Positions 1 to 7,650 of a stretch of 64,000 nt of DNA are shown here, piece by piece (position 1 is the stretch's first letter; each line of letters begins with the position of its first letter). This DNA is from Actinomycetes bacterium (GTDB lineage Bacteria > Actinomycetota > Actinomycetes > Streptosporangiales > Streptosporangiaceae): contig JAJYTD010000006.1 of NCBI GenBank assembly GCA_021793235.1, forward strand, positions 62,001 through 126,000, given 5' to 3'. Under the pieces are notes generated by a model that saw only the letters and a program-made list of their open reading frames with translations, made no database searches and was not told where the DNA came from. Position numbers and translations under genes: made by a program.

Positions 1-21
1 CTGATACGGGCCGTGCCCGGG

Positions 22-987
22 TCAGCCGCCGTCGTCTGCTGCGGAGCCGCTCCAGCCCTCGGTAAGGAAGCCCACGGCCTCGGGAATGCTGGGCCGCCAC
101 GCGTCGTAGGTGTGGCCGCCTTCGGGAAACGACGTCCGCACCGCCATGTCGTGCTCGCGCAGCAGTTTCTCGAAGCGTTTCGCCTCCCCGCGAATGCTGC
201 CTTCCTGCAGCGGGGTGCGCTCGCCTTTGCCCTCGATGAGCATGAACCGGATGTCGCGCACACCAGGTTCGTCCAGAAGCTGGTCGGGCGCGTGGGCGTC
301 GGTGTCCTCGCCGAAGGTGCCGCTCGGGTCGTCCACCTTGAAGTAGCCGGCCCAACTGACCGCCTGGGAGTACAGTTCGGGGTGGCGCAGCGGCAGTGCG
401 GCGGCGGCGTAGCCGCCCATGGAGAAACCGCCGATCGCGCGGAGGGCGCGCGGGCGCCGGTGGTCGCCCTCCACTGCGTCGACGGCCTTTTCTGTGACGA
501 AGGTCTCGATGCTGAAGTCCCCGTCGACCGCGTCACCCCACTCGGTGTCGCTGCCGCCGACCTCCTGGCCGAACGGTGCTGCGATGACGAACTCCACCCC
601 GGAGCGGCACATCGCCTCGTCCATCGCGGGGCCGATGCCGGCGTTCTTCACGGTCAGGTGGGTGGTCGTGGAACCGTGCAGCAGGTAGAGGACCGGAAGG
701 TCGGCGCTGTCGGCCGTGGGCGGCCGGCGCACCCAGATGGGGCGCCCGCTGTCCGGGGCGCCTTTGTCGGGGACCTCGATGATCTCGTCCGTCCCGGGCT
801 CGTCGCAGACGGCGACACCGCCGGGACGGGGCTGGACCGTGGCGCCCTGCTGTGCCTCCGCTGCGGTGTGGGCACTGGCCCCCAGTCGCGCGTCCCCGCT
901 CTGCACGGTGGCGACCATGCCCGCGGTGGCTACGGTGAGTGATGCTGCTACGAGAAGTGAGGTCTTTCGGGAAAGCGCTGTGAACAC
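22..987 (-). CDS. Secreted alpha/beta-hydrolase esterase (esterase D / antigen 85-like)
   Basis: The 321-residue product starts with a signal peptide (basic start, hydrophobic segment around residues 9-28) and should be exported. The nucleophile elbow GFSMGG places the catalytic Ser at about residue 189. A likely catalytic His lies in GGHTYDAW near residue 292, and LLHG near residues 102-105 fits the oxyanion region. These are hallmarks of the putative esterase family that includes esterase D and mycolyltransferase-like proteins. The natural substrate cannot be told from the sequence. The start is GTG with TGAGGAT about 6 nt upstream. It stands alone, just downstream of the macrodomain gene on the same strand. 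Confidence 0.85.
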   Translation of the reverse strand: MFTALSRKTSLLVAASLTVATAGMVATVQSGDARLGASAHTAAEAQQGATVQPRPGGVAVCDEPGTDEIIEVPDKGAPDSGRPIWVRRPPTADSADLPVLYLLHGSTTTHLTVKNAGIGPAMDEAMCRSGVEFVIAAPFGQEVGGSDTEWGDAVDGDFSIETFVTEKAVDAVEGDHRRPRALRAIGGFSMGGYAAAALPLRHPELYSQAVSWAGYFKVDDPSGTFGEDTDAHAPDQLLDEPGVRDIRFMLIEGKGERTPLQEGSIRGEAKRFEKLLREHDMAVRTSFPEGGHTYDAWRPSIPEAVGFLTEGWSGSAADDGG

Positions 988-1020
988 ATCGAGATCCTCA
1001 GATGTACTACAAAGTGCTGG

Positions 1021-1533
1021 TCAGGTTCGCGACACCACGCGTTTGAAGGCAGCGTGGGCGTTCGCGTTGAACAGGACGAACCGGACCTCACTTACTGTAG
1101 TCGATGATTCCCGTACCGACCGCACAGCGATCTCGGCCGCGTCGTCCATCGGCCAGCCGTAGACGCCGGCCGAGATAGCGGGGAACGCGATGGTGCGCAC
1201 TCCGATGCGGTCGGCGACGGCCAGGGACTCGCGATAGCAGGAGGCGAGGAGAGCGGAGCGGTCTTCGGCCGTGCTGTAGACGGGGCCGACAGTGTGGATC
1301 ACCCAGCGCGCGGGCAGCCGTCCAGCGGTCGTGGACACGGCCTGTCCGGTCGGCAGGCCGTCTCTGTAGGCAGAAGAGCGCAGCGCACGGCATTCGGCGA
1401 GGATCTCCGGACCGCCCTTGCGGTGGATGGCGCCGTCTACGCCTCCGCCGCCGAGCAGCGAGGAGTTCGCGGCGTTGACGATGGCATCCGCCTGCTCTTC
1501 GGTGATGTCGCCTTGGATGAGTCGGATCTCCAC
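1021..1533 (-). CDS. Macrodomain protein (O-acetyl-ADP-ribose deacetylase type)
   Basis: A 170-residue single macrodomain. The N-terminal IRLIQGDIT, the AIVNAAN motif near residues 17-23, the glycine-rich loop GGGGVDGAIH (about 28-37) and FPAISAGVYGWP (about 117-128) are the ligand-binding signatures of bacterial macrodomains that hydrolyse O-acetyl-ADP-ribose or remove ADP-ribose from proteins. Reading frame continues far upstream, but GTG 1533 is chosen because AGAAAGGA lies 10 nt before it and the fold begins right there. It is transcribed away from the thioesterase gene, and a perfect palindrome lies between the two starts. Confidence 0.88.
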   Translation of the reverse strand: MEIRLIQGDITEEQADAIVNAANSSLLGGGGVDGAIHRKGGPEILAECRALRSSAYRDGLPTGQAVSTTAGRLPARWVIHTVGPVYSTAEDRSALLASCYRESLAVADRIGVRTIAFPAISAGVYGWPMDDAAEIAVRSVRESSTTVSEVRFVLFNANAHAAFKRVVSRT

Positions 1534-1557
1534 GGGGTACGCGTCCTTTCTCGTGGG

Positions 1558-1573
1558 ATTACTCGTGAGTAAT
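1558..1573. promoter_or_regulatory. 16-bp perfect palindrome, candidate operator
   Basis: ATTACTC-GT-GAGTAAT is a perfect 7+2+7 inverted repeat in the short gap between the divergent macrodomain (start 1533) and thioesterase (start 1582) genes. Its size and symmetry fit a TetR/FadR-type operator. It lies only 8 nt before the thioesterase ATG, so a bound repressor would cover the initiation region. The cognate regulator is not adjacent and is unknown. Confidence 0.55.
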
Positions 1574-1581
1574 ATTTGGCC

Positions 1582-2385
1582 ATGAGCTCTCAGCCGCACG
1601 GTCGACCAGAGGCGTTCTACCTGCCCGCAGGCGACGGCCGCTACCTCCCGACCCTGGCGACGCAGAGTCCGTGGGAGGCCGAATGCCAGCACGGTGGGCC
1701 CCCGACAGCGCTGCTCGCCGCCGCGATCGCCGACCACACGAGAAACGACGGCCTGCGCATCGGGCGTGTCACCGCGGATTTCCTGGGGCCGATCCCGCTC
1801 GCCGAGGTCGAAGTGCGGGTGCGGACGCTGCGCCCCGGGCGCCGTGTGCAGTTGGCCGAGGCCGAAATGCTGCATGACGGCGTTGCGGTGGTGATCGCGC
1901 GAGCCTGGCAGTTCGCCGTCCGGCCCGATGGCGGCCCCGCCACCGCGCAACCTGCCGCGCCCGTTCTGCCGGAGCCGGAGGCCGCGGCAGAACTCCAGGC
2001 GGTCATGGACGCGTTCGGCTACGGCAGAGCGCACGAGTGGCGGGTGACGTCGCAAGAATCACCGATGCGGGGGCCGTCCTCGGTGTGGGCGCGTCCCCGG
2101 GTGCCCCTCATGAAAGGGCGGCCGACCTCAGGAGTGGAGCGGATCCTCACGGTGGCCGACTCCGCCAACGGCCTCAGCCTGGAGCTGCCCCTCGACTCCT
2201 GGCTGTCCATCCCGCCCGGGCTCAGCGTCACCGTCCTGCGCGAGCCGGTCGAGGAGTGGGTGCACATGGCGGCCCGCACGCACCTCGCCGGCGACGGCGT
2301 GGGCCTGACCGAGGCCGAAGTCACCGACACCAAGGGCCTTCTCGCCGTCGTGGCCCAGCCGCTGCACGTCGCCCCGCGCGGATAG
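1582..2385 (+). CDS. Acyl-CoA thioesterase family protein (hot-dog fold)
   Basis: A 267-residue protein of the TesB-like/4HBT_3 thioesterase family. HGGPPTALLAAAI near residues 37-49 and RVTADFLGPIPLAEVEV near 61-77 correspond to the first hot-dog repeat; the second half has the weaker repeat typical of two-domain enzymes. It is expected to hydrolyse acyl-CoA esters in the cytoplasm. ATG 1582 is preferred to TTG 1576. No Shine-Dalgarno is visible and the palindrome at 1558-1573 ends 8 nt upstream, so initiation may be leaderless or controlled by the operator. Confidence 0.82.
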   Translation: MSSQPHGRPEAFYLPAGDGRYLPTLATQSPWEAECQHGGPPTALLAAAIADHTRNDGLRIGRVTADFLGPIPLAEVEVRVRTLRPGRRVQLAEAEMLHDGVAVVIARAWQFAVRPDGGPATAQPAAPVLPEPEAAAELQAVMDAFGYGRAHEWRVTSQESPMRGPSSVWARPRVPLMKGRPTSGVERILTVADSANGLSLELPLDSWLSIPPGLSVTVLREPVEEWVHMAARTHLAGDGVGLTEAEVTDTKGLLAVVAQPLHVAPRG

Positions 2386-2510
2386 CGCGGTCATGTATCG
2401 AGCGCCGCTGCGTCGCAGCGCGCGTTGGCCGGCGGCTCCCCGCTCTCGGAAGAAGGCCGCCGCCACAGGCGCTGCTGAGGGTGACAGAGAACGAACCCGG
2501 GGGTGCGACG

Positions 2511-2543
2511 GCCTGTAGTACTACCCACAGTAGACTGACAGGT
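2511..2543 (+). promoter_or_regulatory. Candidate BlaI/CopY operator and promoter
   Basis: GTAGTACTAC (2515-2524) is a perfect 10-bp palindrome, followed by a CAGTAG half-site (2528-2533), directly before the BlaI-type regulator start at 2544. BlaI/MecI regulators bind dyads built on TACA/TGTA-like cores and often repress themselves. Assignment is by position and symmetry only. Confidence 0.45.
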
Positions 2544-2906
2544 ATGAATCGGCTCGGTGACCTTGAACGCGCGGTGATGGATGTATTGTGGCAGCGGAAC
2601 GAGCCATTGACAGTCCGTGAAGTGGGACGCGCCCTACATGAGCGTGATCTCGCCCACACGACCGTCATGACGGTGCTCGACCGGCTCGCTAAGAAAGGCG
2701 TCGTGGCGCGAGCTCGCGAGGGGCGCGCATGGCGCTACCGCCCCGCGGCAAGCAGGGAGAGTTACGTGTCGGAACTCATGTTCGACGCACTCGGCCAGAC
2801 CGGTGACCGTGACGCCGCTCTGGCGGCGTTCGTTCGTTCGATGAGCGGCAACGAAGCGGAAGCGCTTCGCCGCGCCCTTGCTGAAATCGACGAGCCAAGG
2901 ACGTAG
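2544..2906 (+). CDS. BlaI/MecI/CopY family transcriptional regulator
   Basis: A 120-residue winged-helix repressor. The N-terminal LGDLERAVMDVLWQRNEPLTV block and the recognition-helix region AHTTVMTVLDRLAKKGVV (about residues 37-54) are characteristic of the BlaI/MecI family. The C-terminal half would form the dimerisation helices. ATG 2544 is chosen because the family N-terminus begins there; upstream frame is non-conserved. It is followed after 4 nt by a membrane M56-type peptidase gene, the usual sensor partner that inactivates the repressor by cleavage. No beta-lactamase or copper gene is adjacent. Confidence 0.9.
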   Translation: MNRLGDLERAVMDVLWQRNEPLTVREVGRALHERDLAHTTVMTVLDRLAKKGVVARAREGRAWRYRPAASRESYVSELMFDALGQTGDRDAALAAFVRSMSGNEAEALRRALAEIDEPRT

Positions 2907-2910
2907 CTGA

Positions 2911-3852
2911 ATGGTCAGTGCCGCTCTGCTCTCCGCCATCGCAGTCGGCTGTCTGGTAGCCGCGGCGCGGCTCCGCCGGGCCTCCTGGCCCGTGCGCGGG
3001 CCCTACGTCGCCGTCATCGCCTGGCAGGCGTTGGGGCTGGCCTGGGGCGTCTCGACCATCGGCGCATTGCTCGCCTTCGGTCTGGCCCCCTACCAGCAGG
3101 GCGTCTTCGGCGGTCTGGTGGCGCTGTTCCAGGACGCGTCCGCACACGGCCTTTCTCTTACCGGACTGTCCAAGACCCCGTTCGGCGCCACGCAGGTCGG
3201 CTCCCTGATTCTGGGCTTCGCCCTCACGCTGCTGCTCTTCTACGGGCTCGCAGTGTCGTTCGTCCACGTGGTGCATACCCGCAGGCGCCATCACGACCTG
3301 CTGGGACTCGTCGCCCGTGAGGACCCGGACGTGCCTGGAGCGCGGATTCTCGACCATCCGGCCGCTGCGGCCTACTGCCTGCCCGGAGTGCTGCGTTCGC
3401 AGGTCGTCATCAGCGCCGGCGCGCTGGAAGTCCTCGACCGGAGCGAGCTGGACGCGGTCATCGCGCACGAGCACGCCCACCTGCGCCAGCGGCACGACCT
3501 GGTGCTGCTCCCGTTCTCCTCCCTCAAGCGCGCATTTCCGCGCGTGGCGATAGTCGAGACCTACTACAGCGCTGTCGCCCTGCTCATCGAGATGTGCGCC
3601 GACGACCAGGCCCGGCGAGAGCGCTCCGCCAAGGAACTCGCCATGGCGCTGCTGCGCTTCGGAACCGTGCGGGCCGCTCCCATTCCAGCGGGCGCCCTGG
3701 CGGCCAACACCGACGACCCCGAGGTCGTCAGGCGCGTTTCGCGCCTGCTCCACCCGATGGAGGAGCTCTCCCGTCCCGAGGCCGCCGCCGTCCTGCTCTC
3801 CGCCCTCGTCCTGATGGCCACCACCCTGTCGCTGTGGCATCTGCCCCTTTGA
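2911..3852 (+). CDS. M56-family (BlaR1-like) membrane metallopeptidase
   Basis: A 313-residue membrane protein with an N-terminal membrane segment, two further hydrophobic stretches near residues 35-70 and 95-122, a cytoplasmic zinc-peptidase domain with HEHAH at 186-190, and a final transmembrane helix at the C-terminus. This is the short M56 type common in actinobacteria. It lacks the penicillin-binding sensor domain of true BlaR1, so the signal it senses is unknown. It begins 4 nt after the BlaI-type regulator, with AAGGA inside that gene's end, so the pair is translationally linked. Confidence 0.87.
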   Translation: MVSAALLSAIAVGCLVAAARLRRASWPVRGPYVAVIAWQALGLAWGVSTIGALLAFGLAPYQQGVFGGLVALFQDASAHGLSLTGLSKTPFGATQVGSLILGFALTLLLFYGLAVSFVHVVHTRRRHHDLLGLVAREDPDVPGARILDHPAAAAYCLPGVLRSQVVISAGALEVLDRSELDAVIAHEHAHLRQRHDLVLLPFSSLKRAFPRVAIVETYYSAVALLIEMCADDQARRERSAKELAMALLRFGTVRAAPIPAGALAANTDDPEVVRRVSRLLHPMEELSRPEAAAVLLSALVLMATTLSLWHLPL

Positions 3853-3959
3853 ACTGAGCGTGCAACGGGCACGATTCGGCACCGCCCCGCGTTTACCCTG
3901 GGAGAGCCGACGACTCACCCGTCGGCGGACTGCCCGTCACATCGAGGTTCGGAGCCGGT

Positions 3960-4250
3960 ATGTCGGTCATGTGGCTCGTGTGGAAGATCATCTATATCGC
4001 GATCTTCGTCACGACCCTGTACGCGTTCATCGAGGCCCTGCGTACTCCGGCGCAGGCGTTCCCGGCGATGGACAAGCAGACGAAACAACTATGGGTCGGG
4101 CTGCTCGGTGTGGGGACCTTCCTGGCCCTCAGCGCCGCGCTCGGCTATTTCGCGATGTTCACCTTCCTCTCTCTTATCGCCGCGCTCATCTACCTGCTGG
4201 ATGTCCGGCCCGCGGTGCGTGGCATCGGCCGCTCCAACGGCCCCTGGTAG
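3960..4250 (+). CDS. DUF2516 family membrane protein
   Basis: A 96-residue protein with three predicted membrane segments (about residues 3-25, 45-65 and 66-82), matching the DUF2516 family found almost only in actinobacteria. No function is known. Its last 162 bp lie antisense to the C-terminal end of the membrane hydrolase gene on the other strand. Confidence 0.82.
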   Translation: MSVMWLVWKIIYIAIFVTTLYAFIEALRTPAQAFPAMDKQTKQLWVGLLGVGTFLALSAALGYFAMFTFLSLIAALIYLLDVRPAVRGIGRSNGPW

Positions 4251-6575
4251 CAGAGCCCTCTCGGCCGCCGACTGCTTCGGAATCTCCACGTAGACGGCCC
4301 GGCGCGGCGGCCCGGCGATGAGGGCGGCGGCGCCCGCTGCCACCGCTTCGTAGGCGGGATCGCGGGTGTAGAAGGAGTGGCCGAGCACCTCCGGAGGAAG
4401 CGCCTCGCCCTCAAGCACGTCGTAATGGCGGGGGTCGGGGATCGGCTCGGCATATCCCACCGTGCCCGGTCGGCCGTCCAGGCGCAGCCGGATGCTCCCG
4501 CCGATCGCGTCGGTGGCCCGCCACAGGTTGCGCCAGTGGACGACGCGTTCACTCACGGCCCCGAGCGCATCAGGGCCGAAATAGGCGGGAAAGTAGCGCG
4601 CGTAGAGCCGGTACAGCGGCGACCCGTGGGTGATCAGGGCGACCGCAGGGCGGCATCGGGGCGGTAGCTGCCACACTGTCGCCGCAGCCAGGACCGACCC
4701 CTGGGAGTGCCCGGACAGCAGCACACCGGTCCCGCGGTCGGTCAGTCCGGCCACGCGGGCCACCAGTTGCGGAACGGCGCGCTCGGCATATGAGGGCGGC
4801 GCGAGCGGGTGAGCGGCCCTGGGCCAGAACGTCCCGATGTCCCAGAGCACCCCCAGTCCCTGGCGGGTCGGCCGGTTCCGGTAGGCGCTGCGGCCCAGCA
4901 GCACCAGGGAGAGCAGGAACAGCCCGCCCAGGAACGAACCCACCGCGACCATGAACGTGATGGCACCTTGCCCCCAGTCGGTCGCCCCAGCCGCGACCGA
5001 AACCGGGGTGCCCTCGGCCGCGGTGTCCGGGGCCGCGGTCAGCCGGCCCGTCAGTACGGCATAGGCCACCAGCAGGACGAGCGCCAGCGCCGGCGCCAGG
5101 AATGCCGCCAGGCAGGCGGGCAGGGCCTCGGTCATGCCGCCCAGGGCCCGCGCCCGTGCGATCTCGCGGGTGCGGCGCGCACTTCGGTCCCGGGCGTACA
5201 GGGCGGACACGACACCGGCCTCGTGGGCCGTGCGCCGCCGCACGAGCACCACCAGAGCCGCGGCCACGGCCAGCGCGATGACCGCCTCCATAGTGAAGGC
5301 GAGCTGCAGCCAGGCGTAGGCGCTGGGCGGGCGCAGCGGAATACAGCCGGCGTCTTCGGCGCCGGGGTAGTAGCAGCCGCCCAGCCAGCCGGCGGCCTGG
5401 TAGACGACGGCCGCCGAGAACACCCCGCCCAGCAGCGCGCCGAATACCGCGGTGGCCGGGCCCGCCATGCCGCGCATCGCGATGTCGTCGTGGACCCGAC
5501 CGCTGCGGTACAGCACCACGGCCGCGATCAGCAGCAGCGCACCGAGTACGCATTGCAGCGCGAATAGCGAGTTCAGCCCGGCCGCGTAGCCCGGGAGCCG
5601 TCCGGAGGCACTCCACTCGGGGCGTGGCCAGAGCGCGTAGCCGAACGCGCCGAAGAGCAGCGCCAGGGAGGCGTCCCGCAGGATGCGGCAGGTGATATCC
5701 GCCCGGTGGTTCCAGCGGGGGTCGGTCCCGGGAACGAGCACGCTCACCGTGCTCAGTAGCAGGGCGGACACCAGCAGGACGGCCAGTACGGTCCCGACGA
5801 AGCCACGGCTGGACGTCCCGTCGTGCACGAGGGCCGGCGTCAGCAGCAGGGCGGCCACCACGCCGACGGCCACGGCGATGTGTGCGGACCGCAGCCGCGC
5901 CATGGTCTCGCTGTTGTTCCAGAATCGCGGGCTGCTGAGAGGGGCGGCGGCCGTGTGGAGAGGTGTGTGCGGGGTGGCCGCGACCTCATAGACACTGCCT
6001 GTTCGCCGTGACAGCCGCCAGAGCACCGTGATGACCACGAGCGGTAGAAGCGCGCCTACGGCGAGCGCCCGGCCCGGCTCGGACAGTGCCGAGTCGGGCG
6101 CCGACAGCACGCCCAGCAGCGGCCGCAACCGGGCGCACTGAGATCCGTACCCTGAGCACTGCCATCCGATGAGATCCATCCCCACCCCGGCAGCGGCCAG
6201 GGTGAGCAGCGAGGTCAGGGTCAGCGCCAAAAGGCGTACCGACAGCCCGTAGGTGGTATCCGCCACCCGGTACAGCCGGGACTCTCGCCCGCCCAGCCGT
6301 CCTGGGCGCATCCAGTAGGCGATGTTGACCAGCATGAACGGCAGCAGCAGTAACCACAGTGCCCGGGAGGAACGGCCCGATGTCAGGTTGCCCCAGGCGA
6401 AGATCTCCCGCGGGGCGCCGGGCACCGATTCGGTGTCGGACGCGCGCCGCCAGCGGAAGAAGCCGGCGAGGCCGTCACCGGACACCCGCATCGCAGGCTC
6501 CACGTCCAACAGCTCTTCGGCTTGGCCTCCGCTGACCCCATGGATCCGCAGCTCCACCATGTGCTCGTCGGGCAT
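4089..6575 (-). CDS. Multi-pass membrane protein with C-terminal alpha/beta-hydrolase domain
   Basis: An 828-residue protein. A short N-terminal region (VELRIHGVSGG) precedes roughly eleven hydrophobic segments spanning about residues 70-560. The C-terminal domain has a serine-hydrolase elbow GHSQGS with Ser near residue 623, then THGSP and a candidate catalytic His in LGHSFYTRD. It may be a membrane-anchored lipase or esterase; no characterised homologue is recognised. ATG 6575 has GGGAGC about 9 nt upstream. The last ~54 codons run antisense through the DUF2516 gene with no earlier stop; this tail looks low-complexity and may be non-functional. It lies just downstream of the zinc peptidase genes on the same strand. 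Confidence 0.72.
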   Translation of the reverse strand: MPDEHMVELRIHGVSGGQAEELLDVEPAMRVSGDGLAGFFRWRRASDTESVPGAPREIFAWGNLTSGRSSRALWLLLLPFMLVNIAYWMRPGRLGGRESRLYRVADTTYGLSVRLLALTLTSLLTLAAAGVGMDLIGWQCSGYGSQCARLRPLLGVLSAPDSALSEPGRALAVGALLPLVVITVLWRLSRRTGSVYEVAATPHTPLHTAAAPLSSPRFWNNSETMARLRSAHIAVAVGVVAALLLTPALVHDGTSSRGFVGTVLAVLLVSALLLSTVSVLVPGTDPRWNHRADITCRILRDASLALLFGAFGYALWPRPEWSASGRLPGYAAGLNSLFALQCVLGALLLIAAVVLYRSGRVHDDIAMRGMAGPATAVFGALLGGVFSAAVVYQAAGWLGGCYYPGAEDAGCIPLRPPSAYAWLQLAFTMEAVIALAVAAALVVLVRRRTAHEAGVVSALYARDRSARRTREIARARALGGMTEALPACLAAFLAPALALVLLVAYAVLTGRLTAAPDTAAEGTPVSVAAGATDWGQGAITFMVAVGSFLGGLFLLSLVLLGRSAYRNRPTRQGLGVLWDIGTFWPRAAHPLAPPSYAERAVPQLVARVAGLTDRGTGVLLSGHSQGSVLAAATVWQLPPRCRPAVALITHGSPLYRLYARYFPAYFGPDALGAVSERVVHWRNLWRATDAIGGSIRLRLDGRPGTVGYAEPIPDPRHYDVLEGEALPPEVLGHSFYTRDPAYEAVAAGAAALIAGPPRRAVYVEIPKQSAAERALLPGAVGAADATHRGPDIQQVDERGDKREEGEHREIAERGAEGQEGPHTEQPDP

Positions 6576-6622
6576 GTACCCGATGCTCCCACGGCAAAGC
6601 GCCCAGTAGCCGCAGGTACGCG

Positions 6623-7612
6623 CTACTGGACGAGGGCCTCGTCGTCGACGTCCCACGTATTGCAGGCCCCCGGCGACTGGTGCACCAAGCCGTGCTCTGT
6701 CCACCGGGCGCTGTTCTCGGCCGACCCGTGGGTGCGCTCCTCCTCCGGACCGTCCTCCCGGTCCGCGGTGGCGGTGGCGTCGTCGAGAACCGCGTCGACG
6801 TCGCCCTCGGTAAGGGGGTAGGTGACCTCGATCGAACCGAGGAAGACCCCGGCCAGGCAGTTGGCCTGCAGTTCGCTCTTCCGCGTCCAGGCGTTCTGGT
6901 CGAGCTTGTCCGGCTCCAGGCGGCGCCGCTCGTGGTAGTACTCGAGCAGCCCGGACTCCCCCTGCACGTGGTGGCCGTACTCATGGGCGAGCAGCGACGC
7001 GTAGACGGCGCTTTCCTCGGTCCGGTTCCATTTCGCCACTACGTCGCTGGTGCCGATGTAGAGGCTGGTGTTCGCGCGGCAGTAGAAGGCGCCGGCCGAG
7101 GAGGGGTAGGCGCGGCAGGGGCTGGTGCCCGGCTCGCTCCAGAAGACGCGTTCGGGCGGGGTGAACGGAATCCCGGCCCTGCGGAACTGTCGTTCCCACG
7201 TGTGGTCCAGGCAGTCGGCGATGGTGTGCAGAAAGGCTTCGACGGATTCGGGGGAGTCGATGTCGAGTACGGGTGCCGGACAGGGGAGCGGAGCCAGGCG
7301 CCCGGTCTCATAGAGCGGGTTCGCGACGAGCGCGTCCTCGCCCGCGGGCCGCCCGGACGGAGATCCGGAGAGGTCGGGGTCCTGGGCGCCTCGGCCGTCC
7401 TCGGCAGAGGTGCGGCCCGAATCCGCGGAGCCACCGGTGTGGCCGCTCTCCGCTCCGCCGGTGACCCCTGCCCATGTGAGCGTCGCGAGAGCGACGACCA
7501 GAGCGGCGAGCGCGGCGTAGAGGGCAGCCCGCTGTGCGGGGCCGGCCTTTTCGCCGGTACGTCCCGCCGCGGCCGCCCCGGATCCTCCGCTGAAGTCCCG
7601 ACCCACGATCAC
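6623..7612 (-). CDS. Membrane-anchored neutral zinc metallopeptidase (YpfJ family), copy 2
   Basis: A 329-residue protein with one N-terminal transmembrane segment (about residues 29-50), a Gly/Ser-rich linker, and a C-terminal peptidase domain. HEYGHHVQ gives HExxH, and SELQANCLAG supplies the likely third zinc ligand Glu, as in the putative neutral zinc metallopeptidase family (PF04228). Conserved cysteines flank the domain. GTG 7612 is the start. It is clearly paralogous to the gene immediately upstream (7651-8625) and sits in the same run of minus-strand genes, suggesting tandem duplication. Confidence 0.87.
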   Translation of the reverse strand: MIVGRDFSGGSGAAAAGRTGEKAGPAQRAALYAALAALVVALATLTWAGVTGGAESGHTGGSADSGRTSAEDGRGAQDPDLSGSPSGRPAGEDALVANPLYETGRLAPLPCPAPVLDIDSPESVEAFLHTIADCLDHTWERQFRRAGIPFTPPERVFWSEPGTSPCRAYPSSAGAFYCRANTSLYIGTSDVVAKWNRTEESAVYASLLAHEYGHHVQGESGLLEYYHERRRLEPDKLDQNAWTRKSELQANCLAGVFLGSIEVTYPLTEGDVDAVLDDATATADREDGPEEERTHGSAENSARWTEHGLVHQSPGACNTWDVDDEALVQ

Positions 7613-7650
7613 CGCCCGATTCCGTCAGTCGGCCCCGCTCCGGCACACCG

